Origin: Sphingomonadales bacterium Ga0077557
GTDB taxonomy: Bacteria > Pseudomonadota > Alphaproteobacteria > Sphingomonadales > Sphingomonadaceae
Reading direction: 5' to 3'
DNA: 45,269 nt
Assembly (NCBI GenBank): GCA_001464615.1
Contig: LNFI01000024.1
Span: 1 to 45,269, forward strand
Position numbers and translations under genes: made by a program. Of this stretch, positions 1-8,681 are shown piece by piece. Below the pieces are notes generated by a model. The model saw nothing but the letters and a program-made list of their open reading frames with translations, did not search any database and was not told the DNA's origin. Each line of letters starts with the position of its first letter. The stretch's first letter is position 1.

Positions 1-30
1 CCCGCAAGCGGGAGGGGGGAGAATGAAGCA

Positions 31-387
31 ATGACCGATGTGAAAACCCGAGCACGCCCCGCCGCGCTTAACCTGACCGCCGCCGCCGAAGCGCGGATCG
101 CGGACCTGATGGCGCGTGCGCCCGAAGGATCAGTGGGCGTCAAGCTGTCGACCCCGCGGCGCGGCTGTTCGGGGCTCGCTTATTCGGTCGATTATGTCAG
201 CGAGGCCAAGGCCTTTGACGAACGCATCGACACGCCCGGCGGCACGCTCTTCGTTGATGGCGGGTCGATCCTCTATCTGGTGGGCAGCAAGATGGACTGG
301 GTGGAGGATGATTTCGCCGCAGGCTTCACCTTTGAAAACCCCAATGCCAAGGGCGCGTGCGGGTGCGGCGAAAGCTTTACCGTCTGA
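31..387 (+). CDS. HesB/IscA/SufA-family iron-sulfur assembly protein
   Basis: A-type Fe-S carrier of 118 residues, the usual family length. The three conserved cysteines are present: C46 in RRGCSGLAY, and C110 and C112 in the C-terminal ACGCGE motif. In this family they hold a transient Fe-S cluster or iron that is passed to apo-proteins in the cytosol. A G-rich ribosome-binding stretch ends about 9 bases before the ATG. The rest of a possible suf operon would lie left of the window, which is why SufA is more likely than ErpA, but the sequence alone does not separate them. Confidence 0.9.
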   Translation: MTDVKTRARPAALNLTAAAEARIADLMARAPEGSVGVKLSTPRRGCSGLAYSVDYVSEAKAFDERIDTPGGTLFVDGGSILYLVGSKMDWVEDDFAAGFTFENPNAKGACGCGESFTV

Positions 388-793
388 GCACGCCGCTCGC
401 CATGATCGGCAAAACATAACCGACAAGGAAAGCGACGTTCATCAGCGCATTGAGCGCAAAGCCGGTCGCGATCGATAACGACGAATCGACGATAAACCAG
501 AACAAGATGCTGGCCAGGATCAGCCGCCAAATCCGACCAGCCGGCTGGCCCAGCATCTGCGCTGCCTGAATCGCGGCATAAAGCGTGACACCCCAGCCGC
601 ACATCACGCCGCCCAACACCCCAAGCGTTACCCGCGCCGCCTGATCGATCGCCAGTGGTCCTTGATGTTGCCACTCGAACAGCAGCCGCGCGGGGAGCTC
701 AGTTTGGGGCAGGGCACCCCCCGCCATAATCAGCCCGAACAGCACGACAATCCCGCACATTGCGTTTAGCCAAACCCGCCAAATGCCGCTCAT
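377..793 (-). CDS. small integral membrane protein of unknown function
   Basis: A 138-residue protein with about four hydrophobic segments (roughly residues 10-30, 55-75, 87-107 and 112-132). I recognise no family. GGGAGGA lies 7 bases before the ATG, which supports the start at 793. The 3' end overlaps the convergent Fe-S carrier gene by 11 bases. An 18-bp palindrome (836-853) sits 43 bases upstream, and the same kind of palindrome precedes another small membrane protein at 7135. The two may therefore share a repressor, although their sequences are not obviously related. Confidence 0.75.
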   Translation of the reverse strand: MSGIWRVWLNAMCGIVVLFGLIMAGGALPQTELPARLLFEWQHQGPLAIDQAARVTLGVLGGVMCGWGVTLYAAIQAAQMLGQPAGRIWRLILASILFWFIVDSSLSIATGFALNALMNVAFLVGYVLPIMASGVLRR

Positions 794-835
794 GGGGGTG
801 TCCTCCCTGTTGTTCGGGAGCTTTCAACCATAGAA

Positions 836-853
836 ATGTAGCGAACGCTACAT
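836..853. promoter_or_regulatory. palindromic operator candidate, copy 1
   Basis: ATGTAGCGAACGCTACAT has perfect 8-bp arms around a 2-bp spacer. It lies 43 bases upstream of the minus-strand membrane protein gene starting at 793 and just past the 3' end of the MaoC gene. The same architecture with one changed arm base recurs at 7103-7120. Size and symmetry fit a TetR-type dimer site; the regulator is not in the window. Confidence 0.6.
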
Positions 854-856
854 AAA

Positions 857-1309
857 TCAGCCGGGCCGCTTCTTCAGCAACGCCGTGCGCAGGCATTCGC
901 AGACAATTTCTTCGCGCTGGTTGACCATGCGGTGCTTCCACGTCACCAGCCCGGCATCGGGGCGCGACTTGCTCTCGCGCAGGTCGGTGACTTCGCTGGT
1001 CGCGTGGAGCGTGTCGCCGATGAACACGGGTTTCGGCATGACGAGCTTGTCATAGCCAAGGTTGGCGACGAGCGTCCCCATCGTCGTTTCCGCGACCGTG
1101 ATGCCGACCATCAGGCTGAAGGTGAAGGTGCCGTTGACGAGGATCTGCCCGAATTCGCTCGCGCGCGCCGCCTCCGCGTCGATGTGGAGGGGCTGCGGGT
1201 TGTGGGTCATCGTGGAGAACAACAGATTGTCGGTCTCGGTCACCGTGCGGCGCAGCGGGTGTTCGATGGTCTCGCCGATTTGCCATTCGTCGTAATATTT
1301 GCCGGGCAT
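857..1309 (-). CDS. MaoC-family acyl-CoA dehydratase (hotdog fold)
   Basis: A 150-residue single-hotdog protein with the hydratase-2 signature near residues 28-45 (TMTHNPQPLHID), where the Asn/His region corresponds to the catalytic Asp-His dyad area of MaoC proteins. It probably hydrates an enoyl-CoA or a related branched substrate. The start at 1309 is chosen because AAGGA lies upstream at good spacing; the frame is open further upstream, into a repeat, but without a ribosome-binding site. It follows the SDR gene on the same strand and probably belongs to the leucine/branched acyl-CoA cluster. The exact substrate cannot be read from sequence. Confidence 0.85.
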   Translation of the reverse strand: MPGKYYDEWQIGETIEHPLRRTVTETDNLLFSTMTHNPQPLHIDAEAARASEFGQILVNGTFTFSLMVGITVAETTMGTLVANLGYDKLVMPKPVFIGDTLHATSEVTDLRESKSRPDAGLVTWKHRMVNQREEIVCECLRTALLKKRPG

Positions 1310-1328
1310 TTGGTCTCTTTCCTTTGTT

Positions 1329-1405
1329 CTCCGGCGCAGGCCGGAGCGCTGGCTTGTTGGCGGTACGCCGATGGCCAAGGCTCCTGCCTGCGCAGGAGCA
1401 CCAGC
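1329..1405. repeat. paired short palindromes (REP-like)
   Basis: Two GC-rich hairpins occur about 35 bases apart: CTCCGG/CCGGAG at 1329-1346 and CTCCTGC/GCAGGAG at 1381-1398. They fill the gap between the MaoC and SDR genes. The arrangement resembles a REP doublet, and it is a different family from the CCCCGC repeats at 2213, 28710 and 29136. Confidence 0.5.
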
Positions 1406-2179
1406 TTATCCGAGGCCGCCAAAGCCGCGCCCCGCCGTCCAGCCGCCATCGGCAGGCAGCACCACGCCGGAGACATAGCGCGCATAGTCGCTCGCGAGGA
1501 ACAAGCACACATCGGCGACATCATCGACCGTGCCGAGCCGCCCGAGCGGCACCGCGCGGGCGCTCGCTGCCTTGGCTTCGGGGGTGGGGGCGAGGCGGTC
1601 CATGCCCTCGGTGCCGTCGATCGGGCCGGGCGACACCGAATTCACGCGCACCCCCTCGCGCCCCCATTCGATCGCGAGCGTCTTGGTGATCATGTCGACT
1701 CCCGCCTTGGCCGCGCAGACATGGACCTGGAACGCCATCGGGATCCATGCCTGTGGGGCGGAGATGTTGATGATGCTCGCGCCGGGCTTGGTGAGGTGTT
1801 CGTAGGCCGCGCGCATGACGTGGAAGGTGCCGAGCGTGTCGATCTCCAGCACCGATTTGAAGCCATTGGGCGAGAGCCCGGCAGCGGGGACGGGGAAATT
1901 GCCCGCCGCGCCAGAGATCAGCACGTCGATGGTGCCGCGTTCTGCGCGGAAATGCTCGATCGCGGCTTTGACGGCATCGAAATTCCGGACGTCGAGGCTG
2001 TAGCCGAGTGCCTGCTTGTCGCCGTGGAGTTGGGTGACGGCGGCATCGACCTTGTCCTGACTGCGGCTGGCGACGGCGAGGTTCGCACCTGCGCGCGCGA
2101 AGGATTTGGCGATGCCCAGGTTGATGCCGGAGGTGCCGCCAAAGACGATGACGTTCTTGTTGGTGAAATCGAATGGCAT
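1406..2179 (-). CDS. SDR oxidoreductase, 2,4-dienoyl-CoA reductase (DECR2)-like
   Basis: A 257-residue short-chain dehydrogenase/reductase. The nucleotide-binding glycine motif is GGTSGINLG near residues 11-19. The AAGNFPVPA and GPIDGTEGM segments match the peroxisomal 2,4-dienoyl-CoA reductase (DECR2) subgroup closely. Where classical SDRs have YxxxK, this protein has the segment HVCAAKAG, so the catalytic Tyr is absent while Lys is kept, as in DECR2. It probably reduces an unsaturated acyl-CoA with NADPH. CAGGAG lies 7 bases before the ATG at 2179. It follows the carboxylase gene and precedes the MaoC gene on the same strand. Confidence 0.85.
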   Translation of the reverse strand: MPFDFTNKNVIVFGGTSGINLGIAKSFARAGANLAVASRSQDKVDAAVTQLHGDKQALGYSLDVRNFDAVKAAIEHFRAERGTIDVLISGAAGNFPVPAAGLSPNGFKSVLEIDTLGTFHVMRAAYEHLTKPGASIINISAPQAWIPMAFQVHVCAAKAGVDMITKTLAIEWGREGVRVNSVSPGPIDGTEGMDRLAPTPEAKAASARAVPLGRLGTVDDVADVCLFLASDYARYVSGVVLPADGGWTAGRGFGGLG

Positions 2180-2212
2180 TTTGGCTTTCTCCTGTTCGGC
2201 TCGTTTTTTAAC

Positions 2213-2302
2213 CGTCATCCCCGCGAATGCGGGGATCCAGCTTCTTCTTTCGTTGCCACCGTCGAAAAGGCAGCTGGACCCCCGCCTGCGCGGGGGTGAC
2301 GG
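2213..2302. repeat. REP doublet (REPIN-like), CCCCGC family
   Basis: Two inverted copies of a roughly 30-base palindromic unit, 2213-2242 and 2272-2302, face each other across a 29-base spacer. Each carries a CCCCGC/GCGGGG stem and the outer word CCAGCT/AGCTGG. The same unit recurs at 28710-28809 and 29136-29166. It separates the SDR start from the carboxylase stop. Confidence 0.75.
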
Positions 2303-2307
2303 CGTGG

Positions 2308-4251
2308 TTATGGGGCTGTTTCCCCCCGCGCCACCTTCACCAGCACCGTCCCCTCGCTCACCTGCGCGCCGGGGGAGGCGCCCAGTTCCTCGACCGTCCC
2401 GTCGAAGGGCGCAGTCAGGCTGTGCTCCATCTTCATCGCCTCAAGCGTGACGAGCCGCTGGCCCTTGGTGACGCTATCCCCCGCCGCGACATCGACCGCA
2501 GTGACGCGGCCCGGCATGGGGGACAGGATCGCGCCGTCGGCGGCGGCGGCTTGGCCGGTGCCGCCGGGCCTGTATAATCTGAAAAAGCCCGACCACCCCG
2601 CGTAATCGTAGGCAAGGATTCCTCCATCGACCGTCTTGGCCTTTGGCAAATCCCAAATCGATTTATCTGACAGCGGGGCTTCGAGAACGGCCCCTTCGAA
2701 TTCGACAAGGATGGTTGCAGGGCGAGGTGCCGCGTTCAATCTGAACCCGGAAGGGCCAACCGCTTTTTTGACTTCCTGATCGATGTCGGTCGACGACTCC
2801 GGATACATGCCCAGCGCATGATGTGATGCCATCAAGCCAGCGGCCTCAAGGACATCGGACGGAGGATTGGTCGAAGGTAAAACATCCTCAAGGTTTCGCT
2901 CGATGAAGCTTGTGTCGATCTCACCAGCAGCGAATTCAGGGTGGCTTACGAGGTTGCGAAGAAATCCGGCGTTCCACTTTACAGGCCAGCAATGGCTGTA
3001 CCCCAGTTTGGCCGCCAGATCGTGGATCGCTTGACCCCGATCGTCTCGCTTCACGATGAGCTTGGCAATCATCGGATCGTAATATGGCGAAATATCCGCG
3101 CCTCGCTCAACACCAGTGTCTGTTCGGCTGATACCATCGCGCCGATTGCTTCCGCTGATGTAGAAATGATCAAGCCGCCCCACACTCGGCAAAAACCCCT
3201 TCGCCGGGTCTTCCGCATACAACCTTGCCTCAATCGCCCAGCCATTGATGCTCAGCTCGTCCTGCCGCTTGGGCAACGGCTCCCCGCTCGCCACCCTTAG
3301 CTGCCACTCCACCAGATCGACGCCGGTGATTTCCTCGGTCACCGGGTGTTCGACCTGGAGCCGGGTGTTCATTTCCATGAACCAGATGCGGTCGGCGCGG
3401 AGACCTTCGCTTGCGTCGGCGATAAACTCGATTGTGCCCGCGCCGACATAGTCCACCGCCTTGGCCGCGCGCACGGCGGCGGCGCATAATTCCTCGCGGG
3501 TTTCCTCGGACATGCCGGGCGCGGGCGCTTCCTCGATCACCTTTTGGTGGCGGCGCTGGAGCGAGCAGTCGCGTTCGAACAGGTGGACGACATTGCCGTG
3601 GGTGTCGCCGAACACCTGCACTTCGATGTGGCGCGGCGAGAGGATGTATTTCTCGATCAGCACCCGGTCATCGCCGAAACTCGACGCGGCCTCGCGCTTG
3701 CAGCTGGCCAGCGCGTCGGCGAAATCGGCGCCGGATTCCACCCGGCGCATCCCCTTGCCGCCGCCGCCCGCGACGGCCTTGATGAGGACGGGATAGCCGA
3801 CCTTGGCCGCTTCGTCCGCGAGCGTTTCGGGGTTCTGGTCCGCGCCGAGATAGCCCGGCGTCACCGGCACGCCAGCGGCGATCATGCGTTCCTTGGCGGC
3901 GTCCTTCAGCCCCATCGCGCGGATGCTGGCGGGACGGGGGCCAACCCAGATCAGCCCAGCGTCGATCACGCTCTGCGCGAAGTCGGCGTTCTCGCTCAGG
4001 AAGCCATAGCCGGGGTGGATCGCCTCGGCGCTGGTGGCCTTGGCCGCAGCGATGATCTTCTCCCCCACCAGATAGGATTCGCGTGCCGGGCTTGGCCCGA
4101 TATGCACCGCGTCATCGGCCTGGCGGACATGCAGCGCCTTGGCATCGGCATCCGAATAGACGGCAACGGTGCGCACGCCACAAGCCCGCGCAGTGCGGAT
4201 GATGCGGCAGGCGATTTCGCCGCGATTGGCGATGAGGAGGGATTTGATCAT
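2308..4251 (-). CDS. methylcrotonyl-CoA carboxylase biotin-carrying (alpha) subunit
   Basis: A 647-residue biotin-dependent acyl-CoA carboxylase subunit. It has an N-terminal biotin carboxylase fold beginning MIKSLLIANRGEIACRI, the ATP-grasp glycine loop AGGGGKGMRRV, the motif EVQVFGD, and a C-terminal biotinyl domain with EAMKMEH. The biotin-accepting lysine is at about residue 607. It carboxylates its own biotin, which the beta subunit uses to carboxylate the acyl-CoA. The partner is the carboxyltransferase at 5363-6964. The adjacent isovaleryl-CoA dehydrogenase makes 3-methylcrotonyl-CoA the most likely substrate (LiuD/MccA type). Propionyl-CoA carboxylase is the alternative. Confidence 0.9.
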   Translation of the reverse strand: MIKSLLIANRGEIACRIIRTARACGVRTVAVYSDADAKALHVRQADDAVHIGPSPARESYLVGEKIIAAAKATSAEAIHPGYGFLSENADFAQSVIDAGLIWVGPRPASIRAMGLKDAAKERMIAAGVPVTPGYLGADQNPETLADEAAKVGYPVLIKAVAGGGGKGMRRVESGADFADALASCKREAASSFGDDRVLIEKYILSPRHIEVQVFGDTHGNVVHLFERDCSLQRRHQKVIEEAPAPGMSEETREELCAAAVRAAKAVDYVGAGTIEFIADASEGLRADRIWFMEMNTRLQVEHPVTEEITGVDLVEWQLRVASGEPLPKRQDELSINGWAIEARLYAEDPAKGFLPSVGRLDHFYISGSNRRDGISRTDTGVERGADISPYYDPMIAKLIVKRDDRGQAIHDLAAKLGYSHCWPVKWNAGFLRNLVSHPEFAAGEIDTSFIERNLEDVLPSTNPPSDVLEAAGLMASHHALGMYPESSTDIDQEVKKAVGPSGFRLNAAPRPATILVEFEGAVLEAPLSDKSIWDLPKAKTVDGGILAYDYAGWSGFFRLYRPGGTGQAAAADGAILSPMPGRVTAVDVAAGDSVTKGQRLVTLEAMKMEHSLTAPFDGTVEELGASPGAQVSEGTVLVKVARGETAP

Positions 4252-4258
4252 GCTTCTG

Positions 4259-4324
4259 CTCTGCGTCTCCGCGTCTCCGCGTGAACAAGAAAATGGGTTC
4301 GCGCGGAGGCGCGGAGACGCAGAG
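4259..4324. repeat. long imperfect inverted repeat
   Basis: Two 28-base arms, 4259-4286 and 4297-4324, are complementary at 26 of 28 positions around a 10-base loop. Each arm repeats CTCCGCG-type words. The repeat lies between the carboxylase start and the NTF2-like gene end, so a transcript from the upstream genes would fold a very stable hairpin there. It belongs to neither the CCCCGC nor the CTCCGG repeat class. Confidence 0.75.
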
Positions 4325-4345
4325 AGGGTAGGCCCGCCGGCACCA

Positions 4346-4831
4346 TCATTGCGCCTCGCAACCCGTCATGCGGCTTGAATAGGTGATGTTGGCGATCTTC
4401 CAGTTGCCGCCCTCGCGCACCAGATCGAAATGATCATAGCCGCAATGGTGCAGCTTGCCATCGATGTAGAAATTGAACCGCCCCCACACGAGCGCGATGT
4501 CGCCGTCGATCTCGATCGCGGGATCATAGAGGCGCTCTTCGAGTTTCGGCCCGCCGGGTTTCAGCCGGGCCATGAAATCGGCCATGGTGAGGTGGGTGAT
4601 CTTGCGGCTGCCATCTTCACCCTCGCTTGCCACGAACAGATTGCCGTCCGCGCGCAACATGGGGCGCAGCATCTCGCCATCGCCGGCGGCAATCGCGGCG
4701 AACACGGCGTTGACGGGGGCCATCACCCCAGAGAATTCGCTGACGGCTGCCGGCGGGGGGGATGGATTGCCCTTGGGCAGCGGCGGCGTGGGCGTGACTT
4801 GGAGGAGGAGGGGGAGAAGAGTCAGGGGCAT
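4346..4831 (-). CDS. NTF2-like/SnoaL-like protein, probably exported
   Basis: A 161-residue protein with a short hydrophobic N-terminus (MPLTLLPLLLQV) and a proline-rich linker, followed by a DUF4440/NTF2-like domain from about residue 36 to the end. The domain shows the usual pattern: an alpha-helical start (VNAVFAAIAAGD), then strands ending with GGNWKIANITYSS. Such domains bind small molecules or act as simple enzymes; no function can be assigned. AAAGG lies 7 bases before the ATG. It sits inside the carboxylase cluster, between the two subunit genes. Confidence 0.75.
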   Translation of the reverse strand: MPLTLLPLLLQVTPTPPLPKGNPSPPPAAVSEFSGVMAPVNAVFAAIAAGDGEMLRPMLRADGNLFVASEGEDGSRKITHLTMADFMARLKPGGPKLEERLYDPAIEIDGDIALVWGRFNFYIDGKLHHCGYDHFDLVREGGNWKIANITYSSRMTGCEAQ

Positions 4832-4849
4832 AATCTTTGCCTTTCAAAT

Positions 4850-4874
4850 CCTCCCCGAGCTTGTCTCGGGGAGG
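4850..4874. terminator. perfect hairpin between the DUF1772 and NTF2-like genes
   Basis: CCTCCCCGAG and CTCGGGGAGG form a perfect 10-bp stem with a 5-base loop. On the minus strand it lies after the DUF1772 stop and just before the NTF2-like start. It has no T-tract, so it could be a REP-type palindrome or an attenuating hairpin, not a true terminator. Confidence 0.4.
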
Positions 4875-4922
4875 CGGTAACACGGGGCGGGGACGGAATA
4901 GCGTTGGACCATCGATCCCGGC

Positions 4923-5351
4923 TCACTGCAACGCGATGAGAATGCAGAGGCAGCCCAGGATCGATAAGATTGTCCGCACTCCGTGCAGTATGTTCCATTT
5001 GCCGAGCAACGGGCGGATGCGCGCATCGCCTGATGACGGTTCGATTCCCATCAACAGATGATTAGTTGGCATAATCACCATCAAGGTAAACGGCCAATTT
5101 GCGATCAACAGCAGTGCGCCGTACAAGAAAAAGAGCTCGCCGGACTGCCACCATGCCGCACTCCCAAACAAAAAAGCGATGATGGCCAGCGTCGACTGCA
5201 TTGCAAAGCCGCGTTTGTATGAGGGTTTCCATTGCTGCAGCAACGCAGCGTCGTCCAGCATCATGCGGGCGGGCTGTTCGGCGACATTGATGTACGAAGC
5301 CGCTCCTGCAAACAGCGCGGCTGATAAAAGCGCCAATTCTCCTAAAAGCAT
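4923..5351 (-). CDS. DUF1772-like (anthrone oxygenase-like) membrane protein
   Basis: A 142-residue protein with about four membrane segments (near residues 5-25, 52-72, 75-95 and 120-140). The order (SAALFAGAASYINVAEQPAR, then WKPSYKRGFAMQ, then NWPFTLMVIMPTN) fits the DUF1772 family, in which the first helix, an N/H-rich patch and a later W..P segment are conserved. Some family members are anthrone oxygenases; that role is not implied here. The start at 5351 is preferred because GAGG precedes it and it leaves 11 bases after the carboxyltransferase stop. Confidence 0.75.
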   Translation of the reverse strand: MLLGELALLSAALFAGAASYINVAEQPARMMLDDAALLQQWKPSYKRGFAMQSTLAIIAFLFGSAAWWQSGELFFLYGALLLIANWPFTLMVIMPTNHLLMGIEPSSGDARIRPLLGKWNILHGVRTILSILGCLCILIALQ

Positions 5352-5362
5352 CTCATCCCCCC

Positions 5363-6964
5363 TCACATCCGGAACACCCCAAACCGGGGCCGCTCCTCGA
5401 CGGGCGCGTTCAGACACGCCGCCAGGCTCAACCCCAGCACATCCCGCGTCTGCGCCGGATCAATAATCCCGTCGTCCCATAGCCGTGCCGTCGCGTGCCA
5501 GGGGTTGCCTTCGTCTTCGTACTTCGCGCGGATCGGCGCCTTGAACGCCTCCGCTTCCGCCTCGGTCCAGCTTTCCGCATCGCGGTGCACGGTCGCCAGC
5601 ACGCTCGCCGCCTGCTCGCCGCCCATCACCGAAATCCGCGCATTGGGCCAAGTGAACAGGAAGCGCGGTCCGTATGCCCGCCCGCACATGCCGTAATTGC
5701 CCGCCCCGAAGCTGCCGCCGATCAGTATGGTGATCTTGGGCACGTTTGCGGTCGCGACGGCCGTCACCAGCTTGGCGCCGTGCTTGGCGATTCCTTCGGC
5801 CTCATATTTCCCGCCGACCATGAAGCCTGAAATATTCTGGAGGAACAGCAACGGCACGCGGCGCTGGCAGGCGAGTTCGATGAAATGCGCGCCCTTTTGC
5901 GCGCTCTCGCTGAATAGCACGCCATTATTGGCGAGGATCGCGACCGGCATGCCCCAGATATGCGCAAAGCCGCAGACTAGGCTGGTGCCGTAGAGCGATT
6001 TGAACTCGTGAAACTCGGAGCCATCGACCAGCCGCGCGATCACTTCATGCACGTCATAGGGCGCGCGGACGTCGCTTGGCACGATGCCGTACAGCTCGTC
6101 AGCGTCATATTTCGGCGGGCGCGGGTCCTTCAGGGCGATGTCGGGCACGCGGTTGGCGGGGAGGGTAGAGACGATGTCGCGGACGATCGTCAGCGCATGG
6201 TCGTCATTCTCGGCGACATGATCGACCACGCCAGACCGGCGGCCATGCGTGTCCGCGCCGCCCAGTTCCTCGGCAGAGATTACTTCGCCCGTCGCCGCCT
6301 TCACCAGCGGTGGGCCGGCGAGGAAGATCGTGCCCTGGCCCCGGACGATGATCGTCTCGTCGCTCATCGCCGGGACATAGGCGCCGCCTGCGGTGCAGCT
6401 GCCCATCACACAGGCGATTTGGGGGATGCCGAGCGCCGACATATTGGCCTGGTTGAAAAAGATTCGGCCGAAATGGTCGCGGTCGGGGAAGACCTCGGCC
6501 TGATGCGGCAAGTTCGCGCCGCCCGAATCGACCAGGTAGATGCAGGGCAGGCGGTTTTCCTGCGCAATCTCCTGCGCGCGCAAATGCTTCTTCACCGTCA
6601 GCGGATAGTAAGTGCCGCCCTTCACCGTCGCATCATTGCAGATGATCATGCACTGGCGGCCCGACACGCGGCCAATCCCCGCGATCATCCCCGCGCCGGG
6701 AATGTCTTCGCCATAGACGTCAAATGCAGCGAGCTGGCCGATCTCCAGAAACGGACTGCCGGGGTCGAGCAACCGCTCGACTCGGTCGCGGGGGAGCAAT
6801 TTGCCGCGCGCGGTGTGGCGTTCGCGCGACTTTTCATTGCCGCCGAGCGCGGCGGTCGCGACATCGGCGCGCAGCCGATCAACGAGCGCGCGATTATGCG
6901 CGGCATTGGTGCGGAATGACTCACTGTCGAGCGTGATTTTGGTGTCGAGCACCGGGGCGCTCAT
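5363..6964 (-). CDS. methylcrotonyl-CoA carboxylase carboxyltransferase (beta) subunit
   Basis: A 533-residue acyl-CoA carboxyltransferase. The N-terminal half has the motifs [20 protein letters not shown] and [19 protein letters not shown]; the central CoA-binding crotonase folds carry [16 protein letters not shown] and [20 protein letters not shown]. These are typical of the MccB/LiuB branch, more so than of PccB. It transfers the carboxyl group from biotin on the 2308-4251 subunit to 3-methylcrotonyl-CoA in leucine breakdown. The start at 6964 is chosen because AAGG sits 9 bases upstream; the earlier in-frame ATG overlaps that site. The gene is divergent from the 7135 gene. Confidence 0.93.
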   Translation of the reverse strand: MSAPVLDTKITLDSESFRTNAAHNRALVDRLRADVATAALGGNEKSRERHTARGKLLPRDRVERLLDPGSPFLEIGQLAAFDVYGEDIPGAGMIAGIGRVSGRQCMIICNDATVKGGTYYPLTVKKHLRAQEIAQENRLPCIYLVDSGGANLPHQAEVFPDRDHFGRIFFNQANMSALGIPQIACVMGSCTAGGAYVPAMSDETIIVRGQGTIFLAGPPLVKAATGEVISAEELGGADTHGRRSGVVDHVAENDDHALTIVRDIVSTLPANRVPDIALKDPRPPKYDADELYGIVPSDVRAPYDVHEVIARLVDGSEFHEFKSLYGTSLVCGFAHIWGMPVAILANNGVLFSESAQKGAHFIELACQRRVPLLFLQNISGFMVGGKYEAEGIAKHGAKLVTAVATANVPKITILIGGSFGAGNYGMCGRAYGPRFLFTWPNARISVMGGEQAASVLATVHRDAESWTEAEAEAFKAPIRAKYEDEGNPWHATARLWDDGIIDPAQTRDVLGLSLAACLNAPVEERPRFGVFRM

Positions 6965-7102
6965 GCGGGGCATCCTTTATCTTTTGCGGACCTGACTAAC
7001 CGGGTCAGACGCCGTTGGAAAGCCGTCGGGGTAGCAAGCCGATCGACGGATCGAGCGCCAACGCTTTAGGCTTGCTCCGCGCCCGCCGACCGGCTAGTGA
7101 AA

Positions 7103-7120
7103 ATGTAGCAACTGCTACAT
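7103..7120. promoter_or_regulatory. palindromic operator candidate, copy 2
   Basis: ATGTAGCAACTGCTACAT has perfect 8-bp arms around a 2-bp spacer and lies 15 bases before the ATG at 7135. It is in the divergent gap between that gene and the carboxyltransferase gene (start 6964), so a bound regulator could affect both. It matches the design of the palindrome at 836-853. Confidence 0.6.
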
Positions 7121-7134
7121 AACGGGGACTGACG

Positions 7135-7488
7135 ATGACCGCCTTTCGCCTCTTTCTGGCCGCCCTTGGCCTCACCATCCTGCTGTACACCCTGCCAGTC
7201 ATCGCCAATCACGGGATGGATTTGTTGCCCGTATTCTTCGGTGACATCGCCAAGATGGACTGGCCGGGCCAGTTCAACGTCGATTTCTCGACCTTCTTGC
7301 TGATGACGATGCTGTGGGTGGCGTGGCGGAACGGTTTTTCGGTGCCGGGCCTGCTGCTTGCCTGCCTGGTGCCGGTGGGCGGGGGCATGTTCACCAGCGG
7401 CTATGTGCTGTTCCTGACCTTCAGCTTGAAGGGCGACATGGCGGCGGTCCTGCTCGGCAGCAAGCGCGCCGCCGCGCTGCGGGGTTAG
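7135..7488 (+). CDS. small integral membrane protein of unknown function
   Basis: A 117-residue protein with three or four hydrophobic segments (about residues 4-24, 48-63, 68-85 and 88-105) and no family I recognise. GGGGA lies 7 bases before the ATG. It is the only plus-strand gene inside the leucine-catabolism block. Its stop overlaps the stop of the convergent isovaleryl-CoA dehydrogenase gene by 4 bases. The palindrome at 7103-7120 lies directly upstream. Confidence 0.75.
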   Translation: MTAFRLFLAALGLTILLYTLPVIANHGMDLLPVFFGDIAKMDWPGQFNVDFSTFLLMTMLWVAWRNGFSVPGLLLACLVPVGGGMFTSGYVLFLTFSLKGDMAAVLLGSKRAAALRG

Positions 7489-8639
7489 CCCGCGCCGATC
7501 AGCTCGCGCCCGATCAGGAAGCGCCTGATTTCGTTGGTTCCTGCGCCGATGTCATAGAGTTTGGCATCGCGCAGGAAGCGTTCGACCGGCCATTCCCGGG
7601 TATAGCCCGCCCCGCCCAGCGCCTGGATTGCCTCCAGCGACACCTTCACCGCATTTTCGCTCGCCAGCAGGATCGCGCCCGCCGCATCGAAGCGCGTCGT
7701 CTTGCCCGCGTCGCAGGCGCGCGCGACCGCATAGACATAGGCGCGCGCGCTGTTGAGCGCGACATACATGTCGGCGATCTTGGCCTGCATCAGTTGGAAC
7801 GAGCCGATCGGTTTGCCGAACTGTTTGCGGTCGCGGACATAGGGCAGGACCACGTCGAGACAGGCCTGCATGATGCCAAGCGGGCCTGCGGCGAGCACCG
7901 CGCGCTCATAATCAAGCCCCGACATCAGCACGCCGACCCCGCCGTTGAGCGGCCCCATGATGTTTTCGGCCGGGACTTCGCAATCCTCGAAGACCAGCTC
8001 GGCGGTGTCCGACCCACGCATCCCCATTTTGTCGAGCTTTTTGGAGACGCTGAACCCGGCCATGCCGCGTTCGATCAGAAAGGCAGTGATCCCGCCCGAT
8101 CCTTCCCCGGTCTTGGCGTAAACGACCAGCGTGTCGGCCTCAGTCGAATTGGTGATCCAGAATTTGGTGCCGTTCAGCACATAACGGTCATTGCCCTTGA
8201 GTTCGGCCTTCAGCTTCATCGACACGACGTCGGAGCCCGCGCCCGCCTCTGACATCGCCAGCGACCCGACATGCTCGCCCGAAATCAGCTTGGGGAGATA
8301 TTTGGCCTTTTGCTCAGGGTTCCCCCATCGACGGATCTGATTGACGCACAGGTTCGAGTGCGCGCCATAGCTGAGTCCGATTGAGGCGGAGGCGCGGCTG
8401 ACCTCCTCCATCGCGATGCAATGTTCAAGATAGCCAAGCCCCAGGCCGCCCCATTCCTCCTCAACGGTAATGCCATGAAGCCCGAGCGCACCCATTTCGG
8501 GCCAGAGCGAGCGATCGAATGTGTTGCTCTCATCGATTTCGGCGGCTCTGGGCGCGATCCGGTCGCTGGCGAAACGATGGGTTGTCTCGCGGATCATGTC
8601 GGCAGTTTCGCCGAGCGCGAAATCAAGGGCGGTATCCAT
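7485..8639 (-). CDS. liuA: isovaleryl-CoA dehydrogenase
   Basis: A 384-residue FAD-dependent acyl-CoA dehydrogenase that oxidises isovaleryl-CoA to 3-methylcrotonyl-CoA and passes electrons to ETF. The active-site Glu is E245 in [14 protein letters not shown], the position used by isovaleryl-CoA dehydrogenases; most other acyl-CoA dehydrogenases place it near the C-terminus. Further marks are [15 protein letters not shown], and the C-terminal [19 protein letters not shown]. Its product is the substrate of the carboxylase subunits downstream on the same strand, which supports the pathway call. Confidence 0.95.
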   Translation of the reverse strand: MDTALDFALGETADMIRETTHRFASDRIAPRAAEIDESNTFDRSLWPEMGALGLHGITVEEEWGGLGLGYLEHCIAMEEVSRASASIGLSYGAHSNLCVNQIRRWGNPEQKAKYLPKLISGEHVGSLAMSEAGAGSDVVSMKLKAELKGNDRYVLNGTKFWITNSTEADTLVVYAKTGEGSGGITAFLIERGMAGFSVSKKLDKMGMRGSDTAELVFEDCEVPAENIMGPLNGGVGVLMSGLDYERAVLAAGPLGIMQACLDVVLPYVRDRKQFGKPIGSFQLMQAKIADMYVALNSARAYVYAVARACDAGKTTRFDAAGAILLASENAVKVSLEAIQALGGAGYTREWPVERFLRDAKLYDIGAGTNEIRRFLIGRELIGAG

Positions 8640-8681
8640 TGGGTCTCTCCAACCGGGCGTTTCAATTGCTACTAGTATCCT

